Source: Micropterus salmoides
Lineage: Eukaryota > Chordata > Actinopteri > Centrarchiformes > Centrarchidae
Assembly: GCF_014851395.1 (NCBI RefSeq)
Contig: NW_024044681.1
Location: 6,644,879 to 6,708,878 of the forward strand
Reading direction: 5' to 3'
DNA length: 64,000 bases
The position numbers and the translations under genes are program-made. Below, piece by piece: positions 36,036 to 47,559 of this stretch. Numbering within the stretch: the first letter of the stretch is position 1; each line of letters begins with the position of its first letter. Below the pieces are notes generated by a model. It saw nothing but the letters and a program-made list of their open reading frames with translations. It was not told the origin of the DNA and made no database searches.

Positions 36036-37228
36036 CATCTGAATAAGGGGTCGAACTTTCATTGTTATAAACTTTCATTGTTATGCAGATGCTACTCAGT
36101 TATATCTATCGATCAAACCAGATGAAACTCATCAGTTAGCTAAACTTCAAATGTGCCTTCAGGGTGTTAAAACCTGGATGACCTGTAATTTTCTAATGTT
36201 AAACTCAGATAAAACTGAAGTTATTGCTCTGGGGCCTAAGCACCTCCGTGACGCATTATCTAAAGATATAGTTTCCCTTGATGGCAACGCCCTGGCCTCC
36301 AGCACCACTGTGAGGAATCTTGGAGTTATCTTTGATCAGGACATGTCGTTTAAGTCTCACATTAAGCAAATTTCAAGGACCGCCTTTTTTCACCTGCGTA
36401 ATAAAATCCGAAAATCAGGAACATCCTGTCTAAAAATGATGCAGAAAAACTAGTCCATGCATTTATTACTTATAGGCTGGATTAATGCAATTCCTTATTA
36501 TCAGACTGCTTGAAAAAGTCCATTAAGACTCTTCAGCTGATCCAGAATGCTGCAGCACGTGTTCTGACAGGAACCAGGAAAAGAGATCACATTTCTCCTG
36601 TCTTAGCTTCTCTGCATTGGCTTCCGGTAAAATCCAGAATAGAATTTTGTCTTACCTAGCAGACACCATCTCCACATTTAAGAGTAGGCTTAAGACTTTC
36701 CTCTTTGATAAAGCTTATAGTTAGTTAGGGCTGGCTCAGGTCCTGAACCATCCCTTAGTTATGCTGCTATAGGCCTAGACTACCGGGGGATTTCCTATGA
36801 TGCACTGAGCTCCTCTCTCCTCTACCTCCTCTCCCTCTGTATGCAACCTCATCCCATTATTGCATGTTACTAACACAACTTCTCCCCTTTCCGGTAGTTT
36901 TGTGCTTTCTCGTCCCTCTCCTCTCTCCTCCTGTCACTTCCTGCAGGTGTTTCTGGATCTGTGGCTGCAGGTCACCTGCTGCCCCCGTGTTCCTGCTCGA
37001 CACCCTCTGCAATAACACCTATTGTTACTAGTCCTATTGTTGTTATAATCATTAACATTACGATTGTTATCATTAACACTACTGTACATATCTATACCAT
37101 TTTTCATTTAGTCTATAGCAACATCACCTTTACTGTCTGTACCTCTGTGTGTGTGTATATTGTGTAGGCTGCCTCCGTCCCCTCTCTCTCCTTCCATCCC
37201 TCTCTTTTTCTCTCTGTTCCTCTCCTGT

Positions 37229-37270
<42 letters not shown>

Positions 37271-37515
37271 CTTCACCCCCAACCGGTCGAGGCAGATGGC
37301 CGCCCACCCTGAGTCATGGTTCTGCTCGAGGTTTCTGCCTCTTAAAAGGAAGTTTTTCCTTGCCTCGGTCGCCTAGTGCTTGCTCTTGGTGGGAATTGTT
37401 GGGCTTCTGTAAATAGCATCACAGAGTACGGTCTAGACCTGGTCTTTTATGAAAAGCGCTGAGAGATAACTGTTGTTGTGATTTGGCGCTATATAAATGA
37501 AATAAAATTGAACTG
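36036..37515 (+). mobile_element. L2-type LINE, 3' half of RT ORF plus tail (unit 1)
   Basis: It inserts into the gypsy element and begins near the RT catalytic box, read here as YADATQLYLSI, so the second catalytic position is changed. Next come NSDKTEVIALGPKHLRD, VRNLGVIFDQDMSFKSHIKQ and, after a deletion of about 195 nt near 36660, the end KSRLKTFLFDKAYS. The tail follows, with a (CT)n microsatellite (about 37228-37266) and the block ending GGCGCTATATAAATG. Fish L2/CR1-like by motif. Confidence 0.78.
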
Positions 37516-38438
37516 AACCAACCCAGCACCGGACTGCTCCTCCCCTTCCCAGTTCCTCGACGCCCCTGGTCTCACATCGCTCTGGATTTCGTCACTGGCC
37601 TACCTCCTTCTGATGGTAACACTGTCATTCTCACCGTGGATAATCGATTCACTAAATTTACTCGTTTTCTGCCCCTTACCTGGTCTTCCCTCTGCTAAAG
37701 TAACTGCCAAGGTCCTGGCAAAAGAGATTTTCTGTGTCCATGGTTTACCCTGTGACATTGTCTCTGATCGTGGCTCTCAGTTCACCTCAGCTCTTTGGAA
37801 GTCCTTCTGCCTCGCCATCGGTGCCACGGTGAGCCGAGCGTGCCAACCAGGAGTTGGAAAAGACCCTTCACTGCCTGGTCTCCTCCAACCCCTCCTCCTG
37901 GGCCTCCCAACTCCACTGGGTTGAAATATGCCCACAACACCCTGCCCACCTCGGCCACAGGTCTGTCCCCCTTTCAGTGCCTATATGGTTTTCAACCTCC
38001 TCTGTTTCCCTCTCAGGAAAGGGAACGTCATGGTACCGACAGTCGGCGCACTCCGGCCCCGAAGTACTCCGTGGGCGACACGGTATGGCTCTCCACTAAA
38101 AATCTGCCCCTTAAGACCGATTCTTGGAAACTGTCACCCTGGTTCCTCGGCCCCTTCCCTGTGGAGGGGATCATTAACCCAGCCTTAAGCTTCCCCACTC
38201 TCTCACGGTCCATCCTTCATTCCATGTCTCCTGCATCAAACCTGTCCTCCTTAGCCCTCTGTTGCCACCACCGACGATAATCCGACGGGGCGCCGGCCTT
38301 CACTGTACACAGGATTTTGGACTCTCAACGTCGTGGCCGGGGCTTGGGCCTGGACCCAACTCTGTTGAGGGAGTTCCATCGGAGGTACCCAGGGAAGCCT
38401 AGTGAGTCGCCAGGTGGCGGCCGTCGGGGGAGGGGTAC
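37516..38438 (+). pseudogene. Ty3/gypsy integrase and C-terminal part (unit 1, dead)
   Basis: Continuation of the element interrupted at 36035. The integrase core shows HIALDFVTGLPPSDGNTVIL and, after a frame shift, DIVSDRGSQFTSALW (two of the catalytic acidic residues). Then come a C-terminal block with PKYSVGDTVWLSTKNLPLK and a much reduced chromodomain end (LLREFHRRYPGKPS). The polypurine tract GGGGGAGGGG lies at 38426-38435, just before the LTR. Several frame breaks. Confidence 0.85.
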
Positions 38439-38648
38439 TGTCACGAGGCCCCAGCTGTGAGCCTGTTCTGGGAGCTGGGGGCATGCCTGCTGCGGGCTCT
38501 GCACTCACCTGAAACCCATCCGCAATCAGCACACCTGCTCTGTTTCCCACCATCAGCTACCGCCTAAATAGGAGGCTCAGACATCCAGTCCTCGCCGGAT
38601 CGTTGAATCTCCACGCGTATGTCGTGTCTCTGCCTGAAAACCCTGACA
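38439..38648 (+). repeat. Probable gypsy 3' LTR (unit 1)
   Basis: Starts TGTCACGAGG three bases after the polypurine tract and ends CCCTGACA, giving matching TGTCA/TGACA ends, 210 bp long. No matching 5' LTR was found. It may be internally deleted. Unit 2 has lost both its start and the final bases. Confidence 0.55.
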
Positions 38649-38860
38649 GGTATCAGCCATCTAGAGAATGTCTATGTTGATTTTGGTAGCGTGACTGAGT
38701 GACTGAGTTCTGAATTGACCATAGGTCGCAGTGAGGCAAATGTTGTCAGTTATGTTTGGAATGAGCATCTGAACAGATGCGTCAAGTTTGGTCACAATAG
38801 TTTAAGCCAATTTTGATTTACAAGCATTTCTGTAAAATTGTACATAAAGATACAAAAGTA

Positions 38861-39060
38861 GTGGTGGTGATGACGCAGTGGATGAGCCACATGCCTTTTG
38901 TGTGAGAGACCCGGGTTTGCATCCACTGTAAGACACCAATGTGTCCCTGAGCAAGAGACTTAACCTCTCGTTGCTCCAGAGGCGCGACCTCTGACAAATA
39001 TAGCAATTGTAAGTCGGTTTGTATGAGAGCGTCAGCTAAATCTAAATATAAGTAAAAATT
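38861..39060 (+). repeat. tRNA-derived SINE (unit 1)
   Basis: The head GTGATGACGCAGTGGATGAG (A-box-like) and GGGTTTGCATCCACTG (B-box-like) are followed by CAATGTGTCCCTGAGCAAGA and the tail GTATGAGAGCGTCAGCTAAA, which is typical of common fish SINEs. Confidence 0.7.
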
Positions 39061-39399
39061 TCTGAAAAAAAACAAAAAAAAACAGATTGACGTATCAAAA
39101 TTCTTTTGATAACTTTTGATCAACGACGTCTCTAGATGATGCTGACGAAGTTTCAGGTCAATTGGCAAAACCGATTTTGCAAAAATAGGTAGTAGAGAAA
39201 AGTGATAAAAATGTCCCGTCTTGGGTAAGACAACGGAGCCTCCTTGTTGTTATATTATAACCTATATACAGACTGTTGATGCAGTTTGTAAAACTTTGAG
39301 CTAGTTAGCGCATGTTAGCCACTGCTAAAATGTGCGTAGCTTAACTTTGTACAGTGTTCGGCTAGCACTAGTCGGGGATTTCTTTGTGCGGTTGTAGTC

Positions 39400-41140
39400 A
39401 GTGAGGGTAGATAAGAATTAAATGCTTGGAGATAAAAACACACGGCAAGATGTGGAAGTACGACAAGGACCCCCTGGACTGCAGGGAGCAACGCAGGGAA
39501 AGGCCATTTGCAAGCAACTTGATGAGGGAACTGCCGCCACCCTTCGTGGGAGAGGAGAAACAAAGCTTTCCCTGCTGGGCCAGGCAATATAAGGTCACTG
39601 TAAAGGTGCTGGTCGGTGGCGTTGGAGGCAACTGTGATTATGAATTGGCAAGGATTTTGCTGACACGACTGACCAAGGCTGCTTTTCTGTGGTGGGATAA
39701 CCTGCCAGCGGCTGTTCAAGCTGACTATTCTGCAGTGAAGGAGAGATTGCAGGATGCATTTGGACAAAGACACTTTCTGGACTGTTTCTGGGCTAACCTC
39801 TCTGCTCGTCCCCGTGCTCCAGGTGAGCGTTGAAGGATATGCAGCAGAAATAAGCAAGCTAGTTCAAGAAGCATTACCTGGCTATGGTTATATAGCTCAG
39901 AAAGAGGAAAAATGTCGTAGGTTTTATGGCTGAACTTGATCCGACTTTGAGAGCTAAATGTCACTAACAGGAAGAGGCCCTGGTCATTGCTGGCCATTGT
40001 GAAGTGGCCAGAGAGACTTTAAAGATGTCAACACACAATTACAACAGCCTCCTGCTAGGGGTGGTGCAACTGCCATGATTAATTCCATATTGGATGGAGT
40101 TGGTTTGTACAGAGCTATGGACAGACTTCATGAAGAAATTAGTAGATGAGGATGGAAATGAGACATCTGGCAGAAGAAAATAACCGTCTGAAATCCAGTG
40201 ACTGGAGAGACAGACTGAGAACCTCTTCACTAGGATGGGGATGTAAGTGTCTGTGTGCTTGTGGGGAACAGGGCTGCCAATTACATCGGCCAAGAGATGA
40301 TCGGAGAGGGCATTCACCTGACCACGGGTGGCGTGAACGGAGAGCTTAGTGGAGGTGGGATGGCCAGGTGCCCTACAATAACCGAGCTGGCTTTCCAAAT
40401 AGGCAGAGCCCCCAATCTGTTGGGGTCCTTTTAATGAGGAACCACAGAGGAGACGTGGAGTGCGTCCCAGCCAACCAGTCGGGAAAAGAGATATAGCTGT
40501 GGCCCAAACACCAGCTACTGTATCTACAGGCCCAACGGTGAGTGAATGTTTATCCCCTCTACAAATAATGAACAGATTCAGGGCACGGCAGAGCAGCAGC
40601 ACACCTCCTACGTGAGGGGAAGCATTGAAGGCATTGAAATCAACATATTGGTGGTCCACCAATTGCAGGATCAACCGAGTCATTCATCAGTGCAGAGTTC
40701 CGCATGGCTGTTCCAGCACTGCGTAAGCAACCCCTGAATGCTGACTTTATTGCTGCTTGTGCTGTAAATGGCCAGATGCTCGACAAATTGGGCACCATAA
40801 CTGCTGCTCTGCATCTGGGATGTGAATCTTGGCGGCATGTGTTCTATGTGCTTAGGGGGTCCACACAAGCAGGACTATTAGGCCTGGACTTTCTCGCCTC
40901 AAACCACGCCCTTTTTTTTTGCTCGAGGCAGACTGCTATTGAAAGACACTGTTATTCCTCTTCTGAGTGGCAAAGATTTCATCCTTGAGTGTTGTAATGT
41001 ATCTATTGCAACTCATACGACATTGCCTCCCCTCAGCGAGAAGCTGGTATCCATGAGTGTATCCCCGCCTGTGGGCCTGTGGACCAGCTCCCTGACTTTG
41101 AGGGCTACTTGGGCCCAAAATGGCGGAACCTCTTCCTGAC
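39400..41140 (+). pseudogene. Second gypsy-like element, gag and protease fragment (unit 1, dead)
   Basis: A gag-like frame (39426-39833) with FVGEEKQSFPCWARQYKVTV, CDYELARILLTRLTKAAFLW and YSAVKERLQDAFGQRHF is followed, after shifts, by TYLQ-free linker frames. A protease-like region at about 40600-40990 has YVRGSIEGIEINILV and RGSTQAGLLGLDFLASN. The expected active-site triplet is not readable: the frame breaks just after INILV. No RT or integrase of this lineage follows. It is distinct from the split gypsy element upstream. Confidence 0.7.
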
Positions 41141-41409
41141 TGGAGTTGGACATCAGCTGCACTACAGATGTGTCTCTCTGCAGATGTTCATGTAGAGTGT
41201 GAGCATGTATATGTGGAGGTTGGTATAGGAGAGGAGAGAGGAAACGGAACAGGAGGAACATAAATCAGGGGCTGTGCTGAGCTGAGTTGCTTTTGAGGTG
41301 TATGGGGGCCTGGGGTTCAGGCGGTTTCTTTGGGTCTCTGGGGCTGGTTGTGTCTCACCACATACACCCTTAGGACTAATAGGAAGGAATAATAATAATA
41401 ATAATAATA

Positions 41410-41890
41410 ATTGTAGGCAAACTGCAGGGGGTCCAGGACTGGGTCTGTGATGGATTTTAGGTGGGACAACACAAGGCGTTCAAAAGACTTCATAACCACA
41501 GAGGTCAGGGCGACGGGTCTGTAGTCGTTTAGTCCCATGATCCTTGGTTTTTTGGAGACAGGGATGATGGTGGAGGCTTTGAAGCAGGCTGGCACATGGC
41601 ATGTCTCCAGTGAGGTGTTAAAAATGTCTGTGAACACCGGAGACAGCTGATCAGTACAGTGCTTCAGGGTGGATAGGGAGACAGAGTCCGGCCCAGCTGC
41701 TTTGCAAAGTTTCTGAGATGGAGGAGTGTGGCCGATCAGTGGTGTGACAGGGGATGGTGTCAGGTCTGTCCCATTGTCTTTCAAAGTAAAACTGGTTCAA
41801 CTCGTTGGCAAGGCATGAGTCGTTCATGGAGCGGGGGGATTTAGGAGTGAATGAAGCAAACTCACGGGGGGAGTAAAATGGTTTACAGTT
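41410..41890 (-). pseudogene. LINE reverse transcriptase N-terminal fragment (unit 1)
   Basis: Minus-strand frame with GPDSVSLSTLKHCTDQLSPV, FTDIFNTSLETCHVPACFK, GLNDYRPVALTSVVMKSFER and DPVLDPLQFAY, the fingers part of a CR1/jockey-like RT common in fish. It stops before the catalytic YxDD and abuts an (AAT)n microsatellite at about 41389-41411. Confidence 0.75.
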
Positions 41891-42255
41891 TATGATAAAA
41901 ATATTCCTGGTTATGAGAACAGTGCTGCTGAATCACTGTCACGTCAGTGCACCGGCTACTGTTAAAAAAACCCACACCTCCACCTTTTATTTTGCCGGAG
42001 AGCTCTGTGTCGCGTGTGGAGGCTGCCTGTGTAATCCAGACTCTCATCTCATCCAGGCAGATGAGTGTAGGAGGATTATAACCAGCAGTTTGTATGTCTA
42101 ACTAAATACTAATCCATTTTGTGCAATTCAATCAACCCACTTTGACAGGCCGCTCACTGGTAAATGATGACACAATGTGCAGTAAAAATTCATATGACAT
42201 AGCTTAGCAAATTGAATAGACATAAAATGGAAAGAAAACATGTGGTGTATTTGAG

Positions 42256-42713
42256 TGTTATGACCTGGCTCAAAAGGCCACAACAAAAGGGAGACACACC
42301 ATGGTGAACAGTTAGCGTATGTTTATTTAATGAAAATAAGCCAAATCAATAGTTACTTCAAATTAACATAATTAATGTTTGAGGTATGTAGTCTGTGGTT
42401 TCAGTAGTGGCTGTGCAGGATGATGGTTGCATGGGTATATGTGTGAAGGTGTTGTAGCATGCAAACAAAACAAATACCACAACGCAACAATCCAACCAAA
42501 GAAAACCAAACTAAATGGAAGACCAGGGAGCTGGCCGCAGGGAGGTCTGATCTGGTCTTGATAGCAGCTCCCTTGCCGAATGAGAAAACAGTCCCAAATA
42601 CTCTACAGGGCAATTAGCCCAGGTGCCCAGAGCCACTGCAATCAGCCCCTCCTCCTCCTCCTCCGAGAGAGAGAGAGCGAGAGACCACACTCATGACCCC
42701 ACAGGGCGTCACA
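42256..42713 (-). repeat. Solo LTR with TGAG target-site duplication (unit 1)
   Basis: A 458-bp stretch with TG...CA ends (TGTTATGACC to GGCGTCACA on plus), flanked by TGAG at 42252-42255 and 42714-42717. In the minus sense an AATAAA lies near its 3' end (about 42329-42334). No internal retroviral or retrotransposon genes adjoin it, so it is a solo LTR. Family unknown. Confidence 0.75.
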
Positions 42714-42937
42714 TGAGGAACATAAACAAATCAATAAGTTATGCACATGATATTGTTATATTTTTATTTATATCAGTGAATTTTAAGAAATACTGAAACT
42801 ACAGATGAGAATTGTTATTACAACATTTGTCATATTCTGGAAAATTAGCTTTATAATTTGTTTCTTGTTCTGTCATGAATGCTAATTTATGAAGGCCAGT
42901 CAGATGACAGCATGAGTTTAACAAACATACAGACAGG

Positions 42938-43903
42938 TTAATTCATTTCATGTATCTTAGGGTGGGGATTCAGCCTCAGCTGGGACGAGAGTCTCCGTCG
43001 ACAACATAGATGGGACACAAGGACGGGTCTGATGGTCTGGTCTCTGAGGCCATAGATGAGGGCACTCAGACACCTGGGGAGGAGGACAATACTAATGTAT
43101 AGGCAAATCTGTATACGCACAAATATTACTCCTGTTAAAAACTTTGAGAGAACTACAATAAATGAGTTTTGCACAGTTGAGGAGAGACAGAGGCCCAGTT
43201 GCACCAGATGCAGCAGCAGTGTGTTACGAGCCTTACGGGCTGAAGCTTTGTCTGTGGAGGCCGACCTGGCTGCTGTCATCACACCAATATAGGAGGAAAT
43301 GATTGCCACACAAGCTGATACAAACAGAAAACAAGTGTAGGCTTTGTCATAATCAGCAGATATTCTCCCAAGAAACATGACAAGTGTATTACAAAGGTCT
43401 TTCATTTGCAGGCTCTCTGGAAATGGAAAATCTAACAGTAAAACAACTCGAATGAAAATATTTAGTGAACAAAAGGTCCAAACCACAACGACGGCCACCC
43501 ATGTGTTTCTGACAGTGATGACGGCAGCGTGCCTCAGTGGGTAGCACACAGCAACATATCTCTCCACAGACATCACTACCAGTGTGAGAGGAGAGATTTC
43601 ATTTGTTAGATTGGCAAACATCACAAGAAGACCACAGACAGGATAAGTCAGGATTATTCTACAAATAGACAGTATGTACAGTAATTGGCTCATTGCCATC
43701 TGCACAGTGTCTGCAAAAAGGAGGTTATACAGAAGAATGTAACGAGAGGTCTCACAAAACACTGGTTTACTTCTCAAGGTGAATAACATGATGACATTAA
43801 TGAACAAGAATATACAGCATGGTACTGTAGTCAGAGTGGAAAGCATCACTCTTTCCAGTAACCCCAATGCAACAGTTATGTTGGCCTGAGATGCATCGGA
43901 CAT
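42938..43903 (-). CDS. Odorant receptor 131-2-like (OR2), hybrid copy
   Basis: An intact 321-residue receptor of the same type as OR1. Its N-terminus (MSDASQANITVALGLLERV) and upstream flank equal those of OR1. Its C-terminal half (for example FPESLQMKDLCNTLVMFLGR and NSFIVVLSKFLTGVIF) and downstream flank equal those of OR3. The switch lies between 43522 and 43858. It also has private changes such as SACVAIISS and KASARKARN. The ERY motif, the LIYGLRD motif and the glycosylation site are kept, so it may be functional. Confidence 0.93.
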   Translation of the reverse strand: MSDASQANITVALGLLERVMLSTLTTVPCCIFLFINVIMLFTLRSKPVFCETSRYILLYNLLFADTVQMAMSQLLYILSICRIILTYPVCGLLVMFANLTNEISPLTLVVMSVERYVAVCYPLRHAAVITVRNTWVAVVVVWTFCSLNIFIRVVLLLDFPFPESLQMKDLCNTLVMFLGRISADYDKAYTCFLFVSACVAIISSYIGVMTAARSASTDKASARKARNTLLLHLVQLGLCLSSTVQNSFIVVLSKFLTGVIFVRIQICLYISIVLLPRCLSALIYGLRDQTIRPVLVSHLCCRRRLSSQLRLNPHPKIHEMN

Positions 43904-44413
43904 CTCAGAAAAGCATTTACAACAATTAATATCTTGCTGTTAGTAACAATGAAAAAAGATTATAAAGTCTTTAAATAATAAATGCCTGTTGAGTCACATC
44001 CGAAACCCCAAATCATCAAAATCCATTTACCCTCTGCAGATAATTGGTAAGTTAGAGTCTGTGCTAATTCCTATGTAGGCAGAAATGTTCTGCAGGCTTC
44101 GCCTGCCTTCAGATATTATATATAATCTTTTTCTTTCACTGTTCACATGACACCATCACATGTCAGCATGGTAAGCAGCTAAGTAATAGGTGATGTAATC
44201 TCTCTGCTATTATTTCCCAAACACTCCATGTGATCATGTCTTACACAGTTTAAAGTAAGTAAAGTTTATTTTTACAGTGCCTCTCAAAACCAGAATTAAA
44301 AGGTGCTTCACAAATTTATTATTTTTCCAAACTTAGAAGATATGAGTAAAGCATAGAATTAGCACTATCCAACCTGATGAAATTATGAGGAATGTGGTTT
44401 AATCTTTATTTAT
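43904..44413. promoter_or_regulatory. OR2 upstream flank
   Basis: Nearly identical to the flank upstream of OR1 and similar to that of OR3. Probably holds the promoter; no motif assigned. Confidence 0.4.
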
Positions 44414-46680
44414 TTATAGTTTTGTTTTGATTGTATTACACATGACCATTAAAATGGCCTGGCTGTGTTCAGACACCTTTGTGTCTGCTTCAACTGACTC
44501 TGACAAAGAAAGTGCTTGTTTCGTCCTTGCTGTATTTTTTTTTACTTCTTTAAGCCTCGAATATACTCGGGAGCGGACACGGACAGCTCTGGACCCCACA
44601 GATGCGGACTACTTCTGTTTATACTACTTTCTGCAGTCAGCTTGGCGGACATGTTCCACACATGCTCAGTAGATCGGTTGGTGCCCTGGTAGCGCTAGTG
44701 GCACCAGGTCCGTGCGGTCACAAAAAACGTGAGGTACACGGACGTCCGCACAGACCCTACGCGTACCCCTCTGATGACAATTCTTTCGTCAAGCAGACCC
44801 TAGTGGAACCTCATGTACTCGTGGACACGGAAAGTATAATCCTTGCTTTAGTCCACAGTATTTGATACCAACGGAAGCAGAAGTCGTGAAAGAAAAATCA
44901 TGGGGCAAGACGAGCAGCAGTTCAGAACAGGCTGAGAGCCCTGGCCCACCATCAAACCCTGCCAAGTATCCTACCAGCAAACATCCAGTCTTTGGACCTT
45001 CCCACTTTGGTCATCATCTCCACTGTGCACATAAATCCAATACCAATGAAGCATCATTGGTGCTACATGACATGCAATGTCAGCACCACAGCAAGCAAAG
45101 ACGCTGCCCTCGCCGTAACAGGAAAAACTTCAAAAACTTCTGCCAAACGTCCATCAACACATAACATCCTACAAGAGTGGGTTGAAGTACTAGTTGCGTG
45201 GAGTGGAGAAATAAAAGGCCAGCTGTATCACATCTCTCTCATCCTACCCAATCTCACATTCACAGAGATTGTTCAACCTCATTGAAATGGCTCTTTGAGC
45301 CAGACACATAGGGAGATGGATAGGAAAGGCACAATGGAGAATTGAAGCCCAATGGAGGAGGAAAGCACAATATCGCCCCATTGCAGAGCAGCAGAAAGGA
45401 GCATAAAGCTGGGCTCTGCCCTGATCATGGCCTTATCCATTAGGATAAGTTACCTCAAGGAGTTCTCCTCCTGTTTCACCGGCTTTGTGGTTAAACTCCT
45501 TGGCTTCTTCCCTATGCAGCATCTCTTGCCGATGAATCTGTTGAATCCCCATAAAGGATAGTGGGCCCTGGCCCTGGCACCAGCCAACCATCTGCATTCC
45601 TGGGCCACCAACCCTTTCATACTAACCAACGCTGGAGGCTTCCAAGAAACAACACTCAGACCACACACGACGGGAACAGATGTACACTGCACCATCATGC
45701 GCACAGACAGGATCTGGACACATCCCTACCAAGTCTATTTGGTCAGAGTGTCCGGAGAGTCACCACACTTCTCAAGCCTCATCATGTGCCTCAGTGAGCT
45801 CAGTGAGAAATCAGGAGCTTCCCAGGTAGCTCTGAGTGTTTACCCAACAGCCATGTTTCAACAGCAGCGTAAGCATCTGTAACTGGTGGAAGTCCATAAA
45901 ATCACGGAGGAGCTACAGGCTGATGGGACAATTCAGTAGTCGCTGGACATTGGTAGGGATATGACCTTACGGTGTGTCTCATCTCCACATTCAGCCACAT
46001 GGACAAGTGCCTCCAAATCCCAAGCAAGCCGTAAACTCATGGTTTGACAGTATGGGTTCCGTGTGACATCATTTTTAGTGGGAAGTGGATGGAGGAATGA
46101 CCATGATGGAATTGCTGATCACCCCCTCCCGCAGAATCCCTAAATCAAAATTGCCTTACTTTGAGTCAGGGAAGGAAAGCAACTTCATCTTATTGAAGAT
46201 GTCTTTGGAAAGCCTCTTGGGCAGGCAGATCCACCTCTCCAAGCTCTACAAATAACAGGTGCTCTTAGATCATCTAAAACTCCACAGCGCTCATAAGCTG
46301 GCCATGGCCTACACAGCTGTGCTTCTCGCCTTGCCAGCTAAAATACAGAGAGCTGTTGAAAGGAAACCCCTATCTCCATTATCTGACTGGTGAACTTGAC
46401 ACAGCTCCTCCGCAGACTGCTGCTACTGTTATACCCCCCTATTTTGAAGGCCAGATGGATGCCCCCACCTCTATGTATCTCATTAGCGAGCATCTTTCAA
46501 TCAACTCAAGCTCTGATGAATGAAAGGCTCCAGGAAAATACTACAGTAATGTACAGTATTGTAATACAATTCTACTGCAGTACTGTGATAAAAGAGAGCA
46601 CTTGAAAGCACAGAATTCAAGACGCTGTCAACCATGGCAGGGGTCTGATTCCTGCACACTAAGGAAGCCATGCAACACTT
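44414..46680 (+). mobile_element. Degenerate repeat block, possible gag-like remnant (unit 2)
   Basis: Near-identical to 30430-32700, with the same stops and shifts. Small differences include loss of about 30 bp near 46635. Confidence 0.35.
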
Positions 46681-46699
46681 GCAAAGAGCTCCACCTCAA

Positions 46700-47420
46700 T
46701 TCAATTCAAATTTATATATATTTTATTTTATATAGCGCCAAATCACAACAACAGTTATCTCAGAGCGCTTTTCATAAAAGAGCAGGTCTACACCATACTC
46801 TATGATGCTATTTACAGAAGCCCAACAGTTCCCACCAAGAGCAGCACTAAGTGACAGAGGCAAGGAAAAACTTCCTTTAAGAGGCAGAAACCTCGAGCAG
46901 AACCATGACTCAGGGTGGGCGGACATCTGCCTCGACCGGTTGGGGGTGAAGGAGAGAGAGAGAGAAGGGAGGCAGCCTACACAATATCCACACAGAGGTA
47001 CAGACAGTAAAGGTGATGCTATTGAATGAATTAAAAATGGTACAGATATTTATAGTAGTGTTAATGATAAGAATCGTAATGTTAATGATTATAATAAAAA
47101 TAATAACAATAGGACTAGCAACAATAGTTGTAGCAGAGCCAGAAACACCTGCAGGAAGTGATAGGAGGAGAGAGAAGAGGGACGAGAAAGCACAAGACTA
47201 CTGGAAAGGGGAGAAGTTGTGTTAGTAACATGCAATAATGGGTTGAGGTTGCATACAGAGGGAGAGGAGGTAGAGGAGAGAGGAGCTCAGTGCATCATGG
47301 GAAATCCCCCGGCAGTCTAGGCCTATAGCAGCATAACTAAGGGATGGTTCAGGACTCACCTGAACCAGCCCTAACTATAAGCTTTATCAAAGAGGAAAGT
47401 CTTAAGCCTAACCTTAATCC
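46700..47420 (-). mobile_element. L2-type LINE 3' tail, inverted (unit 2)
   Basis: Counterpart of 32742-33530, about 70 nt shorter near 47135. It forms an inverted pair with 50790-51645. Confidence 0.75.
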
Positions 47421-47559
47421 CTTAATGCCTGAATTTTTTTACGATAAAAAAAAAAAAAAAATCATTCATCATTTGCTTTCAAGCTGATGTTAAATTAACT
47501 GAAGATTGTTAATTTGTCTTTAGAACATAGAAAAGATATAAATTCAGGGATGTGTAGTT

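Larger units (their letters stand above)
29546..43522. repeat. Tandem segmental duplication, unit 1 (about 13.98 kb)
   Basis: Unit 1 runs from the inferred crossover tract in OR1 to the matching tract in OR2. The content and order match unit 2 (43523-56981) almost base for base, apart from scattered indels. Private changes in unit 1 include a loss of about 28 nt near 34709 in the reverse transcriptase and about 195 nt near 36660 in the L2. Confidence 0.93.

Noticed and set aside
38861..39060. tRNA gene
   Set aside because: A- and B-box-like parts are present but there is no cloverleaf or anticodon arm. The tail is that of a SINE.
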